Source: CAZEWZ01 sp964516765
GTDB taxonomy: Bacteria > Bacteroidota > Bacteroidia > Flavobacteriales > UBA7430
DNA: 64,000 nucleotides
Reading direction: 5' to 3'
Assembly (NCBI GenBank): GCA_964516765.1
Contig: CAZEWZ010000005.1
Coordinates: 1 to 64,000, forward strand
This document shows positions 33,307 to 41,991 of this stretch, in pieces. Position numbers and translations under genes: made by a program. Positions within the stretch are counted from its first letter, which is position 1. Each line of letters begins with the position of its first letter. Under the pieces are notes generated by a model. It did not search any database, was not told the DNA's origin, and saw nothing but the letters and a program-made list of their open reading frames with translations.

Positions 33307-34932
33307 ATGAAAAATCAATTCATAATCATTCTCATTTTTACTATACTTATGTCTTGTAAAAACACAACGCATGTTGGGGATATTCATACATCTCTAGAGT
33401 CGATAAATGAATTTGAAATTCAAGGTACGGTATCATCGTTGTTTTTTGAAAATGATAAGCCAATTGGTTTTTTCTTGCAAGATTCCAGATGGAAAAATTT
33501 TACAGCACAATACTTTCATTCTTCCGAAAGAATAGAAATTGGGGATAAAATTAAACTAAAAACTAGGAAAGTAGAAAAAGAGAACTCCGAGTCATTTTTT
33601 GAGGTTGTTAAGTTATCAAGGATATCCTCAAATCATACAATTCAATATAAAAAAGTCTCTTTTCCATTAACTGAAAATGATCTCAGACAATTGTTAGGTA
33701 GCTATGTAGAAATTCAGAATGAAATGGTTGTATGTAATGCTTATAATTATTTAAAATATGGAACACTTGAGGTCTCAACAGAACCTATGATTCAGTTAAC
33801 AGAAGAATACGATGCACAGAATGAGAAGGACAAGATTCTTAGATTAAATATAAGTCAAAAAATGAACACAATTACCTTGGATGATTATTCAGATAGTAAA
33901 TATCCAGAATCACTTTATCTTGAACCTTCGGAACTCAAATTAGGGAAAAATGTATCATCAATTAGAGGATTAATTTCTGAATATAATGGAAAACTTAGGT
34001 TGAGGGTTTCTGAAGTGTTGACGCAAGACCAATCTTCCAAACATATATTTAGAGACATGAAATCAGGACTAATAATGATGGGTTTTAATGTGCATAATCT
34101 TTTTAATGGAGATGGTTTAGGGAATGGTTTCCCTACACAAAGAGGTGCTAAAAACATAGAACAATATCGTAGACAAATACTTAAATTAAAAATGACAATT
34201 GAAAAAGTAAACCCCGATATACTAGCCTTAATGGAAATCGAAAATGACGATTTTGATTCTTTGAGTAGTCTACAGCAATTTTGTAACTTTTTAAATGAAA
34301 ACTCTTCTCGAAACTACTTAATTTGTCAAAGTGATCAAAGTCCTGGATCAGATCAGATCAAAACAGCTTTAATCTATGACTCTACCTTTGTCAAGATCTC
34401 TAAAAGAGGTATATATTATCCAGACTCTCTATTCTCTAGATCTCCCTTATTTCAGGAATTTTCTTATACTGACAGTCTTCAATTTGTAGTTTCAGTGAAT
34501 CATTTTAAATCTAAAAATCCTAGAGATGCAATGGGTTTGAATTCAGACCAGAATGATGGTCAATCCGCTTATAACTTTAAAAGAATTCAGCAAGCAAGAT
34601 AGCTCCTTTTTATTGTAGACTCTTTTTATCAAAATATTCCTTTATTGGTTCTAGGAGATTTTAATGCATACACCCAGGAAGATCCAATTCAAGAGATATC
34701 CTCAAGCCTTGATCGACTTAAAACGAGTGCTTTTTCTTACCTTTACAAAGGCCGATTAGGTAATCTAGATCATGCGTTTGTAAATAAACAAATGTCACCC
34801 TTTGTTAAGTCTATTCAGTTGTGGGACATTAATGCTTCCTCACCTCATTGGTTAGATTACAAAAACGATGGATCGGAGCATTCATATTTGCGTTCTTCAG
34901 ACCATAATCCATTGATTATCCATCTTTATTAG
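33307..34932 (+). pseudogene. Endonuclease/exonuclease/phosphatase-family lipoprotein interrupted by an in-frame TAG
   Basis: Two open stretches in the same frame (33307-34602 and, after the stop, 34603-34932) together code for one ~541-residue extracellular nuclease-like protein. A single TAG at 34600-34602 separates them. It starts with a lipoprotein signal (MKNQFIIILIFTILMSC). An OB-fold-like domain follows (about 35-95, EIQGTVSSLFF ... GFFLQD). The EEP domain has LMEIEND and VSVNHFKSK before the stop, and LGDFNAYTQEDP, LDHAFVNK and SSDHNPLI after it. The catalytic set is split, so neither half should be active alone. The frame could be extended to 33259, but the lipoprotein signal fixes 33307. 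A sequencing error or readthrough are the alternatives. Confidence 0.8.
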
Positions 34933-34946
34933 ATTGTGTATATTTG
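34912..34946 (+). promoter_or_regulatory. Candidate promoter of dapA
   Basis: TTG (34912-34914), a 24-base spacer and TATATTTG (34939-34946, exact TAnnTTTG) lie 37 bases before the dapA ATG. The TTG falls in the last codons of the broken nuclease gene. Confidence 0.5.
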
Positions 34947-34983
34947 AATTTATTTAAAAGATTGTTTGTAAATAATATTCAAG

Positions 34984-35850
34984 ATGAAATTACTTAGTGG
35001 AACTGGGGTTGCCATGATTACTCCCTTTAATGAAAATCACAACATTGATTATCCAGCTTTGTCTAGACTTATTGAATTCCTAATTGATGGTGGTGTGGAC
35101 TTTTTAGTTTCAATGGGTACTACTGGAGAAAGTACAGCCTTGAATCAAGAAGAAAAAATTACCTTATTGGCATTCACTAAAAAAACAATCAACGGTCGTT
35201 TGCCTTTAGTATTAGGCTTGGGAGGAAACAATACTAATGGTGTCATTAAACAACTAAACCTCATTGATTTGAATGGAGTTGATGCCCTTTTAAGTGTTTC
35301 CCCTGCATACAACAAACCCACACAAGAAGGAATATATCAGCATTTTAAGGCTATTTCAAATGCCACCTCCAAAGATATTATACTTTATAATGTTCCGGGA
35401 AGAACCAGTTCTAATATGACCGCAAAGACCACTTTAAGGCTTGCAAATGATTTTGATAATATTATTGCCATTAAGGAAGCGTCTGGAGACTTAGATCAGA
35501 TTATGAAAATATTAAAAGAAAAGCCAACTGGTTTTTCAGTACTCTCTGGTGATGATGCATTAACATTACCTTTGATTTTTATGGGTGCCTCAGGAGTTAT
35601 TTCAGTTCAAGCAATGGCCAAGCCTACTGAATTTTCTAATATGGTCAGGGCAGGACTCTCAGGGGAAATTGAGAAAGCATTAAGTCTTCATTATCCACAA
35701 TTAGATATTATTGATCTTATTTTTAAAGAAGGAAACCCTGCAGGAATTAAAGCATGTCTTAAAATCCAAGGTATTTGTAATGAATTCGTTAGGTTACCTC
35801 TCGTTTGTGTATCAAAAGAAATACATAAGAAACTCAAAGAGTTCTATTAA
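34984..35850 (+). CDS. dapA: 4-hydroxy-tetrahydrodipicolinate synthase
   Basis: A 288-residue TIM-barrel enzyme condensing pyruvate and aspartate semialdehyde, the first committed step to diaminopimelate and lysine. GTTGES (45-50), LYNVPGRTSSN with Tyr 135 and Arg 140, and IAIKEASGD with the Schiff-base Lys 164 are all present. The length is typical. It stands alone, and a saccharopine dehydrogenase-family gene lies 14 kb away. Confidence 0.95.
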   Translation: MKLLSGTGVAMITPFNENHNIDYPALSRLIEFLIDGGVDFLVSMGTTGESTALNQEEKITLLAFTKKTINGRLPLVLGLGGNNTNGVIKQLNLIDLNGVDALLSVSPAYNKPTQEGIYQHFKAISNATSKDIILYNVPGRTSSNMTAKTTLRLANDFDNIIAIKEASGDLDQIMKILKEKPTGFSVLSGDDALTLPLIFMGASGVISVQAMAKPTEFSNMVRAGLSGEIEKALSLHYPQLDIIDLIFKEGNPAGIKACLKIQGICNEFVRLPLVCVSKEIHKKLKEFY

Positions 35851-36237
35851 TTTTCATACAACTGGTAGTTAAATTATAATCATTACAAAAATATACAACT
35901 GGGGATTGTTTGTTAAGCCTGACACACCCATTCCAAATAAATAATAACCATTTGATACAAAATCATATTTTCGATATTATCCTACACATCATTAAGCCTA
36001 TGCTCATTTGCATCATTGCTATTATTGAAATTTATTAGAATATTGAAATTCTTTTCTACCTTTTATAATAAGCTCTTTCTCAAAACTTAACTTTTGGGAG
36101 AGAGTGGATTAGCCCCCCTAACTGTAATAATGTATTGGCTGTTATTCGATTGAACTTAATTTATATTGAAGGAATGAAATTAATCATTAAATTATGTGTC
36201 ATAATTCATTAATCACATAGTAAATTTGCATAAAAAT

Positions 36238-36274
36238 TTAACTAAAATTAACTCTGATTAACTTAAACTTAACC
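36238..36274 (+). promoter_or_regulatory. Phased TTAACT direct repeats, putative regulator-binding array
   Basis: TTAACT occurs at 36238, 36248 and 36258, exactly 10 bases apart, and TTAACC follows at 36269. The array ends 21 bases before the -7-like TAAATTTG, so it covers the -33 position. Direct hexamer repeats on one face of the helix are typical of OmpR/PhoB-type activators. This is inferred from layout only. Confidence 0.5.
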
Positions 36275-36295
36275 ATATTCATCAAAGGGTAAATT

Positions 36296-36303
36296 TAAAT
36301 TTG
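36296..36303 (+). promoter_or_regulatory. Candidate -7 element (TAAATTTG) of the moxR-bat operon
   Basis: An exact TAnnTTTG match 31 bases before the moxR ATG. A TTTG -33 element is absent, which would fit a promoter dependent on an activator bound at the TTAACT array. Confidence 0.5.
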
Positions 36304-36334
36304 TTTTTTATCATAAATATATAAATAGCCTTTA

Positions 36335-37327
36335 ATGGAAACAATAGACATAAAAGAAATTAGCGAAAAAATTAAAAATGAGAGTGCTTTTGTAGATCTA
36401 CTAAGCATGGAAATAAATAAGGTAATCATCGGCCAAAAGCATTTGATTGAGAGACTTTTAATTGGTCTTCTCGCTGATGGTCACATCTTACTAGAAGGAG
36501 TTCCAGGACTAGCAAAAACACTTGCGATCAACTCACTTTCTAGAGCTATCAATGGAGATTTTAGTCGAATACAATTTACTCCTGACTTATTGCCTTCAGA
36601 CATTGTTGGAACTACCATTTACAATATGTCTAAAAATGAATTTAACATTAAAAAAGGACCAATATTTGGAAATTTTATCTTAGCTGATGAGATTAATCGA
36701 GCACCAGCTAAAGTTCAATCGGCTCTACTTGAAGCAATGCAAGAAAGACAGGTCACGATTGGAGATACAACTTTTCAAATGCAAAAGCCATTTTTAGTAC
36801 TTGCTACTCAAAACCCAATTGATCAAGAGGGTACCTACCCTCTCCCAGAAGCTCAAGTGGATCGTTTCATGTTAAAGACTGTGATTGATTACCCCAAACA
36901 AGATGATGAACTAACCATTATGAGAAATAGCCTTAAAGGGCAATATGAGATTATTAAACCAGTCGTTTCTATGGAAGAAATACTTTCCGCTAGAGAAGTA
37001 GTCAAGACGGTTTATATGGATGATAAAATTGAAAGTTATATACTAGATGTAATTTTTGCAACAAGATATCCAGAAAGATTTGGATTAGAAAATCTAAGTC
37101 CATTAATTTCATTTGGAGCATCCCCACGTGGGTCAATTAATTTAGCTACGGCAGCTAAAGCATTTGCATTTATAAAACGACGTGGATATGTAATTCCAGA
37201 GGATGTTCGAGCAATATGTCATGATGTCTTAAGACATCGGATTGGAATCACATATGAGGCAGAAGCAGAAAATATTACATCAGAAGATATTATCGATCAA
37301 ATATTGAACAAAGTAGAAGTACCTTAA
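36335..37327 (+). CDS. MoxR-family AAA+ ATPase
   Basis: A 330-residue MoxR/RavA-type ATPase. Walker A is GVPGLAKT (55-62), Walker B is ILADEINRAP, followed by the family helix KVQSALLEAMQERQ. Sensor 1 lies in LATQNPIDQEGTYPLPEAQ, and FGASPRGS is the sensor 2 region. MoxR ATPases act as chaperones for VWA-domain partners. Here it heads an operon with the DUF58 and BatA/BatB VWA proteins, its expected clients. One base separates it from the DUF58 gene. Confidence 0.95.
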   Translation: METIDIKEISEKIKNESAFVDLLSMEINKVIIGQKHLIERLLIGLLADGHILLEGVPGLAKTLAINSLSRAINGDFSRIQFTPDLLPSDIVGTTIYNMSKNEFNIKKGPIFGNFILADEINRAPAKVQSALLEAMQERQVTIGDTTFQMQKPFLVLATQNPIDQEGTYPLPEAQVDRFMLKTVIDYPKQDDELTIMRNSLKGQYEIIKPVVSMEEILSAREVVKTVYMDDKIESYILDVIFATRYPERFGLENLSPLISFGASPRGSINLATAAKAFAFIKRRGYVIPEDVRAICHDVLRHRIGITYEAEAENITSEDIIDQILNKVEVP

Positions 37328-37328
37328 A

Positions 37329-38192
37329 ATGGATACTAAAGAACTTTTAAAAAAGGTTCGGAAAATCGAAATTAAAACACGTCGTTTATCCAACCATATA
37401 TTTTCTGGGGAATATCAATCTCACTTTAAAGGAAGGGGTATGACTTTTTCTGAGGTACGAAAGTACCAATATGGAGACGATATTAGAGACATCGATTGGA
37501 ATGTCACTGCAAAGCTAAATGAAGCACACATCAAAGTATTTGAGGAAGAGAGGGAATTGACACTGATATTATTGGTTGATGTATCAAAATCGGAATCCTT
37601 TGGAACGCGTAAGCAACAAAAAAGAGATTTAATTACTGAATTAAGTGCAGTCCTAGCTTTTTCAGCGATGCAAAACAATGACAAAGTAGGAGTGGTGTTT
37701 TTTTCAGATCAGATTGAACTATTTATTCCACCAAAAAAAGGAAAATCTCATGTTTTACGAATTATAAGAGAATTATTAGAATTAAAACCTTTAAATAATG
37801 GAACAAATTTATCAAAAGCCTTAAAGTTTTTATGCTCCGTGGTAAAAAAAAGAAGTATTGTATTTGTCTTATCTGATTTTCAATCTAATAATTATGACAA
37901 TAATCTTAAAATTGCCTCGAACAAACATGATCTTACTGCCATCAGAATGATCGATTCATCAGAACAAAGCCTTCCAAATATGGGTTTAGTTCAAATGGAA
38001 AATCCCGAAACGGGCAGTATAAATTGGATAGATACAAGCTCAAAAAAAATAAGAAACAATTACATGCAAGCCTATCAAAAATTTGTGAATAATTTTAAAG
38101 ATTCATGTAGACAATCAGGAACTGACTCAATAGATTTACAAGTTGATTTGCCTTACACCAAAAAATTATTAGAGTTTTTTAAAAAAAGATGA
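37329..38192 (+). CDS. DUF58 domain protein of the MoxR-Bat operon
   Basis: A 287-residue soluble protein. The DUF58 signature is FSEVRKYQYGDDIRDIDWN (about 36-54). A VWA-like fold follows with LLVDVSKSES (DxSxS metal site, about 81-90). DUF58 proteins nearly always lie next to moxR and are thought to be partners of the ATPase. The stop overlaps the next start by 4 bases. Confidence 0.93.
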   Translation: MDTKELLKKVRKIEIKTRRLSNHIFSGEYQSHFKGRGMTFSEVRKYQYGDDIRDIDWNVTAKLNEAHIKVFEEERELTLILLVDVSKSESFGTRKQQKRDLITELSAVLAFSAMQNNDKVGVVFFSDQIELFIPPKKGKSHVLRIIRELLELKPLNNGTNLSKALKFLCSVVKKRSIVFVLSDFQSNNYDNNLKIASNKHDLTAIRMIDSSEQSLPNMGLVQMENPETGSINWIDTSSKKIRNNYMQAYQKFVNNFKDSCRQSGTDSIDLQVDLPYTKKLLEFFKKR

Positions 38193-39109
38193 CTGTGAAA
38201 CAATTGACATATCTTTTATTCATATTGATTCATTCTTTCTGTTTTTCGCAAACAGATATTATAATTAACGCTGATACTAATCAAGCCTTTATAGGGGATG
38301 TAATTCAAATTCAATTAGATGTTATTTCTAACCAAGATATTCAATGGCCAGAAATTGCAAAGAATATTTTACCAATTGAAATTCAAAAAATTGGAGAAAT
38401 TGACACATTAAATGAAGGAGGAATTTATAGATATTCACAAAAGCTAAATATTCAACAATTTGATTCCGGTCGATTTGTCATTCCCTCCTTAGAATTTATT
38501 CAGATAAATGGAGATACATTTTACTCCGATTCATTAGAATTTCAGTTTTTAAATATCCCTTTGGATACAAATAATGTGATTTTTGATATCAAAGGTCTTA
38601 AGGAAGTACCGTTTCATCTCTCAGAAGCTAAACCATACATCTTTGGATTTATTATTATTGTTTTGGGAATCTTACTCCTGATATATATCAGTAGGAAATT
38701 TACTCTAAAAAATACCGAACAAATAAAAGTTATCCCAATAGCTCCATGTGAAGAAGAAGCAATTAATGCTCTTAAATCATTAGAAAAAGAAAAACTTTAT
38801 GAAAAAGGAAATCCAAAAGAACATTATGTGAAACTAACAGCAATTCTTAAGCATTATCTTGATCGTCAATTTGTCATTGAGAGTATGGAATCTACTTCTG
38901 CAGAAACCATCGAATTACTTAGAGAAATTGATTTCGATTCCATCCTGATGAAAGATATTTCCGAACTATTAATTGAGGCAGATTTGATTAAATTTGCAAA
39001 AGGAGTGCCCAAGCCAAATGAACATAGAACCATGATGAGTAAATCTTATGACATAGTTTTAAAATGTCACAAACAGATGACAGAAAAGGAGGTAAATGTT
39101 AATGTTTGA
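38189..39109 (+). CDS. Bat-operon membrane protein of unknown function
   Basis: A 306-residue protein with a signal peptide (MTVKQLTYLLFILIHSFCFSQ), a ~120-residue extracytoplasmic beta-rich domain resembling a BatD-type domain (AFIGDVIQIQLDV ...), one membrane helix (about 150-168) and a ~130-residue cytoplasmic helical domain (HYVKLTAILKHYLDRQF). The position between DUF58 and BatA is the usual one for this poorly characterised Bacteroidota protein. It overlaps DUF58 by 4 bases and batA by 8 bases, so translation is coupled. Confidence 0.75.
   Translation: MTVKQLTYLLFILIHSFCFSQTDIIINADTNQAFIGDVIQIQLDVISNQDIQWPEIAKNILPIEIQKIGEIDTLNEGGIYRYSQKLNIQQFDSGRFVIPSLEFIQINGDTFYSDSLEFQFLNIPLDTNNVIFDIKGLKEVPFHLSEAKPYIFGFIIIVLGILLLIYISRKFTLKNTEQIKVIPIAPCEEEAINALKSLEKEKLYEKGNPKEHYVKLTAILKHYLDRQFVIESMESTSAETIELLREIDFDSILMKDISELLIEADLIKFAKGVPKPNEHRTMMSKSYDIVLKCHKQMTEKEVNVNV
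39087..39092 (+). promoter_or_regulatory. Shine-Dalgarno-like AGGAGG that selects the batA start
   Basis: AGGAGG lies 9 bases before the ATG at 39102 but only 3 bases before the alternative ATG at 39096. Good spacing favours 39102. Such a motif is unusual among the genes of this window and is embedded in the coding end of the previous gene. Confidence 0.5.
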
Positions 39110-40100
39110 TCAAATAGAATTTTTAAATCCCGAATTTCTTTACTTACTCATAATTATCCCAATTCTAGTTACCTGGATTATTGCGAGAAACAAAAAAAGA
39201 TCTGTATCTATAGTTTGGCCATCAAGTTTCCTCATTCCGAAGGATTGGAATTGGAAAATTACTTTAAATTATGCAATTTGGCCGATTCGAGCCTTAACGT
39301 TAGCAGCATTAATTGTAGCAATCTCAAGACCCCAAACAACAGAAATAAGCTCAGAAACACAATCAATTAATGGGATTGACATTATATTGGCTTTAGATGT
39401 ATCTACTAGCATGTTAGCAGAAGATTTTAAACCCAATCGATTAGAAGCGGCCAAACAAGTAGCTCAAAACTTTATTAGCTCTCGTCCATACGACCGTTTT
39501 GGCCTTGTTGTATATGCTGGGGAAAGTTTCACTCAATGTCCACTTACAACAGATCATAAAGTGGTAAAAAATCTATTGAATGAGGTCAAAGATGGCCTAA
39601 TTGAAGATGGAACTGCTATTGGAATGGGATTAGCAACATCTGTATCTAGATTGAAAGACAGTAAAGCAAAAAGTAAAGTCATTATATTACTTACTGATGG
39701 AGAAAATAATTCTGGATTTATTGATCCTTCTACTGCAGTAGAAATTGCACAAGAATCCCTAGTGAAAGTATATACAGTAGGAGTAGGTTCATATGGTAAA
39801 GCGCCTTACCCTACCAAGGATTTATGGGGCAAAGATACCTACGTTAATGTAGATGTTAAAATCGATGAAGAACTGCTTATAAATATTGCTGAAGCAACTG
39901 GAGGTGTATACTTTAGAGCAGATAATAAAGAAAAACTTGAAGAGATTTACAAGCAAATAGAGTCAATGGAAAAAACTGAATTAGAAGAATTGAAATTTTA
40001 TAATTATGAAGAAAAGTTTGAGTTTTTCGCATTCATTGCACTGGGTCTTGTATTTATAGAATTAGTCCTACAATACACACTTTTAAAAAGTATTGCCTAA
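39102..40100 (+). CDS. batA: BatA: VWA-domain membrane protein
   Basis: A 332-residue inner-membrane protein. Two N-terminal hydrophobic segments (about 8-25 and 55-75) and one C-terminal helix bracket a von Willebrand factor A domain. The metal site ALDVSTSM (DxSxS) lies at about 92-99, with LTTDH and LLTDGENN further on. BatA proteins were named from Bacteroides aerotolerance studies and probably work with MoxR and BatB-E in envelope stress tolerance. An in-frame ATG at 39096 is possible, but the AGGAGG spacing favours 39102. It overlaps the upstream gene by 8 bases and batB by one. Confidence 0.92.
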   Translation: MFDQIEFLNPEFLYLLIIIPILVTWIIARNKKRSVSIVWPSSFLIPKDWNWKITLNYAIWPIRALTLAALIVAISRPQTTEISSETQSINGIDIILALDVSTSMLAEDFKPNRLEAAKQVAQNFISSRPYDRFGLVVYAGESFTQCPLTTDHKVVKNLLNEVKDGLIEDGTAIGMGLATSVSRLKDSKAKSKVIILLTDGENNSGFIDPSTAVEIAQESLVKVYTVGVGSYGKAPYPTKDLWGKDTYVNVDVKIDEELLINIAEATGGVYFRADNKEKLEEIYKQIESMEKTELEELKFYNYEEKFEFFAFIALGLVFIELVLQYTLLKSIA

Positions 40101-41131
40101 TGTTTGAACTTGGAAATCCAGAATATCAGATTCTCTTTTTGCTACCAATTCTAATATATCTTTGCTTTTGGTTTTCTTCTTCTTGGAGAAAGAAGAAGCA
40201 AAAAGAATTAGCAGATAAGGAATTATTTTTATTAATAAGTCCTACTAAATCTAATAGAAAAAATAACATCAAACTCTTGTGTCAACTTTTAGGATTATGT
40301 TTATTGGTTATTGGATTAATTAACCCCAAGATAGGAACTCGACTCGAGACTGTTACTAGAAAAGGAGTCGATGTGGTGTTTGCCGTTGATGTCTCAATGA
40401 GTATGCTGGCAGAAGATGTTTCTCCAAATAGAATATTAAAAGCCAAACAAATTCTTTCAAAAACTATTGACGAATTGGTTAATGACAGAATTGGAATAAT
40501 AGTCTATGCTGGAAAAGCATACGCTCAATTGCCTTTAACGACTGACTATACTGCAGCAAAAATGTTTTTGCGAACTATTAATACAGACATGGTTCCTACT
40601 CAAGGAACTGACATTGGAAACGCTGTAGAAATGGCATTAAGTTATTTTGAAAGTGGAAGCAAAAAAAATAGAGCTCTATTTATTCTATCGGATGGGGAAA
40701 GCCATGAAAAAGGAGCTTTAGCAGCAAGCAAATTAGCCTCAGAAAATGGAATTATCATTAATACAATTGCTTTGGGAAGTTCTCAAGGAGGACCCATTCC
40801 GATAAAAAAAAATGGGCAAATCATAGAGTATAAAAAAGACCGTCAAGGGAAAGTGGTTGTTACTAAAATGGATCCCGAAATGCTTCAACAATTAGCTTTA
40901 AGCACCCAGGGGAGTTTTATTATCGGGATTGATACCAAAGAAACAATTAATTTTGTGAAAATTGCCCTAGAAAAAATGGAGCAAATTGAATCTGAGACAG
41001 AACTCTATTCAGGCTATGAAGATCAGTTTCAATGGTTTTTAGCCTTCTCATTATTCTTTTTAACTATTGATTTTATACTACCAACAAAAAAATCGACTTG
41101 GCTCAGGAAACTTAAAATTTATACACAATGA
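40100..41131 (+). CDS. batB: BatB: second VWA-domain membrane protein
   Basis: A 343-residue paralogue of BatA with the same topology: N-terminal helices at about 10-27 and 55-72, a VWA domain with AVDVSMSM at about 93-100 and LSDGESHEKGA, and a C-terminal helix (FLAFSLFFLTIDFIL). Intact DxSxS suggests metal-dependent ligand binding. Start codon overlaps the batA stop by one base (TAATG) and its end overlaps batC by four. Confidence 0.93.
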   Translation: MFELGNPEYQILFLLPILIYLCFWFSSSWRKKKQKELADKELFLLISPTKSNRKNNIKLLCQLLGLCLLVIGLINPKIGTRLETVTRKGVDVVFAVDVSMSMLAEDVSPNRILKAKQILSKTIDELVNDRIGIIVYAGKAYAQLPLTTDYTAAKMFLRTINTDMVPTQGTDIGNAVEMALSYFESGSKKNRALFILSDGESHEKGALAASKLASENGIIINTIALGSSQGGPIPIKKNGQIIEYKKDRQGKVVVTKMDPEMLQQLALSTQGSFIIGIDTKETINFVKIALEKMEQIESETELYSGYEDQFQWFLAFSLFFLTIDFILPTKKSTWLRKLKIYTQ

Positions 41132-41982
41132 AAATTAATTATTTAACGATTATTCTTGTATTAATTAGCTTTTCTACTTTGGCTCAATCCGGAAGAAAAA
41201 CAGCACGAAGTGGGAATAAAAATTACGATAATGGTAATTTTGTAGATGCTGAAATTAATTATAAAAAAGCACTAGAAATAAACAGTGACTTACTTGAAGC
41301 ACAATTCAACCTTGGAGACGCACTTATAAAACAGGAGCGATATGATGAGGCGTTAGAATCCTTTGAAAAAGTCAATAATGGTAGTGAAAACATTCTCATG
41401 AAAGCAAATGCTCTTCATAATATGGGTAATATCTTACTAAGTCAACAAGATCTTGAAGGGGCAGAAGAATCCTATAAAGATGCCTTGAGATTAAATCCCA
41501 AAGACAATGAAACACGATATAATTATGCCTTTGTAAAAAACCTTATTCAACAACAGGAAGAAAACGAAGAGAATCAAGACAAAAATAAGGAAGAAAATCA
41601 GGAGGAGAACCAAGACGAAAATAACGAAGAAAATCAGGAGGAGAACCAAGACAAAAAAAACGAAGAAAACAAAGAAGAAAATCAGGAGGAGAAACAAGAC
41701 GAATCTAATAATCAAGAGGATAAGCAAGACCGGAATGGTGACTCTGTAGACAAAGACCAAAATAATAACGAGGAAGAAAAAAATGATGATAATAAGAATG
41801 AAAATGATGGAATAGAATCAGAAAATGAAGAAAAACCTTCCCTAGAGCCAAAAAATAAACTAAGTCAGGAAGAAGCAAAGAAAATATTAGAAGCACTTAA
41901 TCAACAAGAAAATAAGGTGCACGAAAAATTAAAAAAACATCAACTTAAAGGCAAAAAGTTGAAAATTGAAAAAGACTGGTAA
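41128..41982 (+). CDS. batC: BatC: TPR protein with acidic Glu/Asn/Gln repeat
   Basis: A 284-residue exported protein. After a signal peptide (1-19), three TPR units span about 20-135 (NYDNGNFVDAEINYKKALEI is typical). Residues about 145-235 are an extreme low-complexity segment of EENQ/ENQD type, encoded by an imperfect 36-base tandem repeat. A short basic end follows (LKKHQLKGKKLKIEKDW). BatC is a scaffold-like partner of BatA/BatB in the periplasm. The acidic segment may vary in length between strains. ATGA overlap with batB. Confidence 0.88.
   Translation: MKINYLTIILVLISFSTLAQSGRKTARSGNKNYDNGNFVDAEINYKKALEINSDLLEAQFNLGDALIKQERYDEALESFEKVNNGSENILMKANALHNMGNILLSQQDLEGAEESYKDALRLNPKDNETRYNYAFVKNLIQQQEENEENQDKNKEENQEENQDENNEENQEENQDKKNEENKEENQEEKQDESNNQEDKQDRNGDSVDKDQNNNEEEKNDDNKNENDGIESENEEKPSLEPKNKLSQEEAKKILEALNQQENKVHEKLKKHQLKGKKLKIEKDW
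41590..41700 (+). repeat. Imperfect 36-base tandem repeat in batC
   Basis: Units begin at 41590 and 41626, and a third, with a 12-base insertion, at 41662; each encodes EENQEENQD plus three variable residues. A partial unit precedes the first. Such a repeat is prone to in-frame length change. Confidence 0.85.
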
Positions 41983-41991
41983 TTAATTACT

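Larger units (their letters stand above)
35851..36334. other. Long intergenic region upstream of the moxR-bat operon
   Basis: 484 bases without a convincing ORF or RNA gene. Two copies of ACAACTGG lie at about 35858 and 35890. A 7-bp inverted repeat AATTATG-TGT-CATAATT lies at 36190-36206. Phased TTAACT repeats (36238-36274) and a -7-like element (36296-36303) lie near the 3' end. Confidence 0.6.

Noticed and set aside
35851..36334. Riboswitch or tRNA in the gap between dapA and moxR (a lysine riboswitch was considered)
   Set aside because: The gap lies downstream, not upstream, of dapA and shows no conserved stems or cloverleaf that I could fold by eye.
39096..39101. ATG at 39096 as the batA start
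   Set aside because: The AGGAGG lies only 3 bases before it, while the ATG at 39102 has a normal 9-base spacing; the two extra residues are not part of a conserved motif. It remains possible.
41590..41700. Possible CRISPR-like repeat array
   Set aside because: The repeats are contiguous, in frame, lack spacers and encode part of BatC.
41491..41896. Long hydrophobic reading frames on the minus strand opposite batC
   Set aside because: They are the complement of the Glu/Asn-rich repeat, which gives Phe/Leu/Val runs by chance; the plus-strand gene is well supported.
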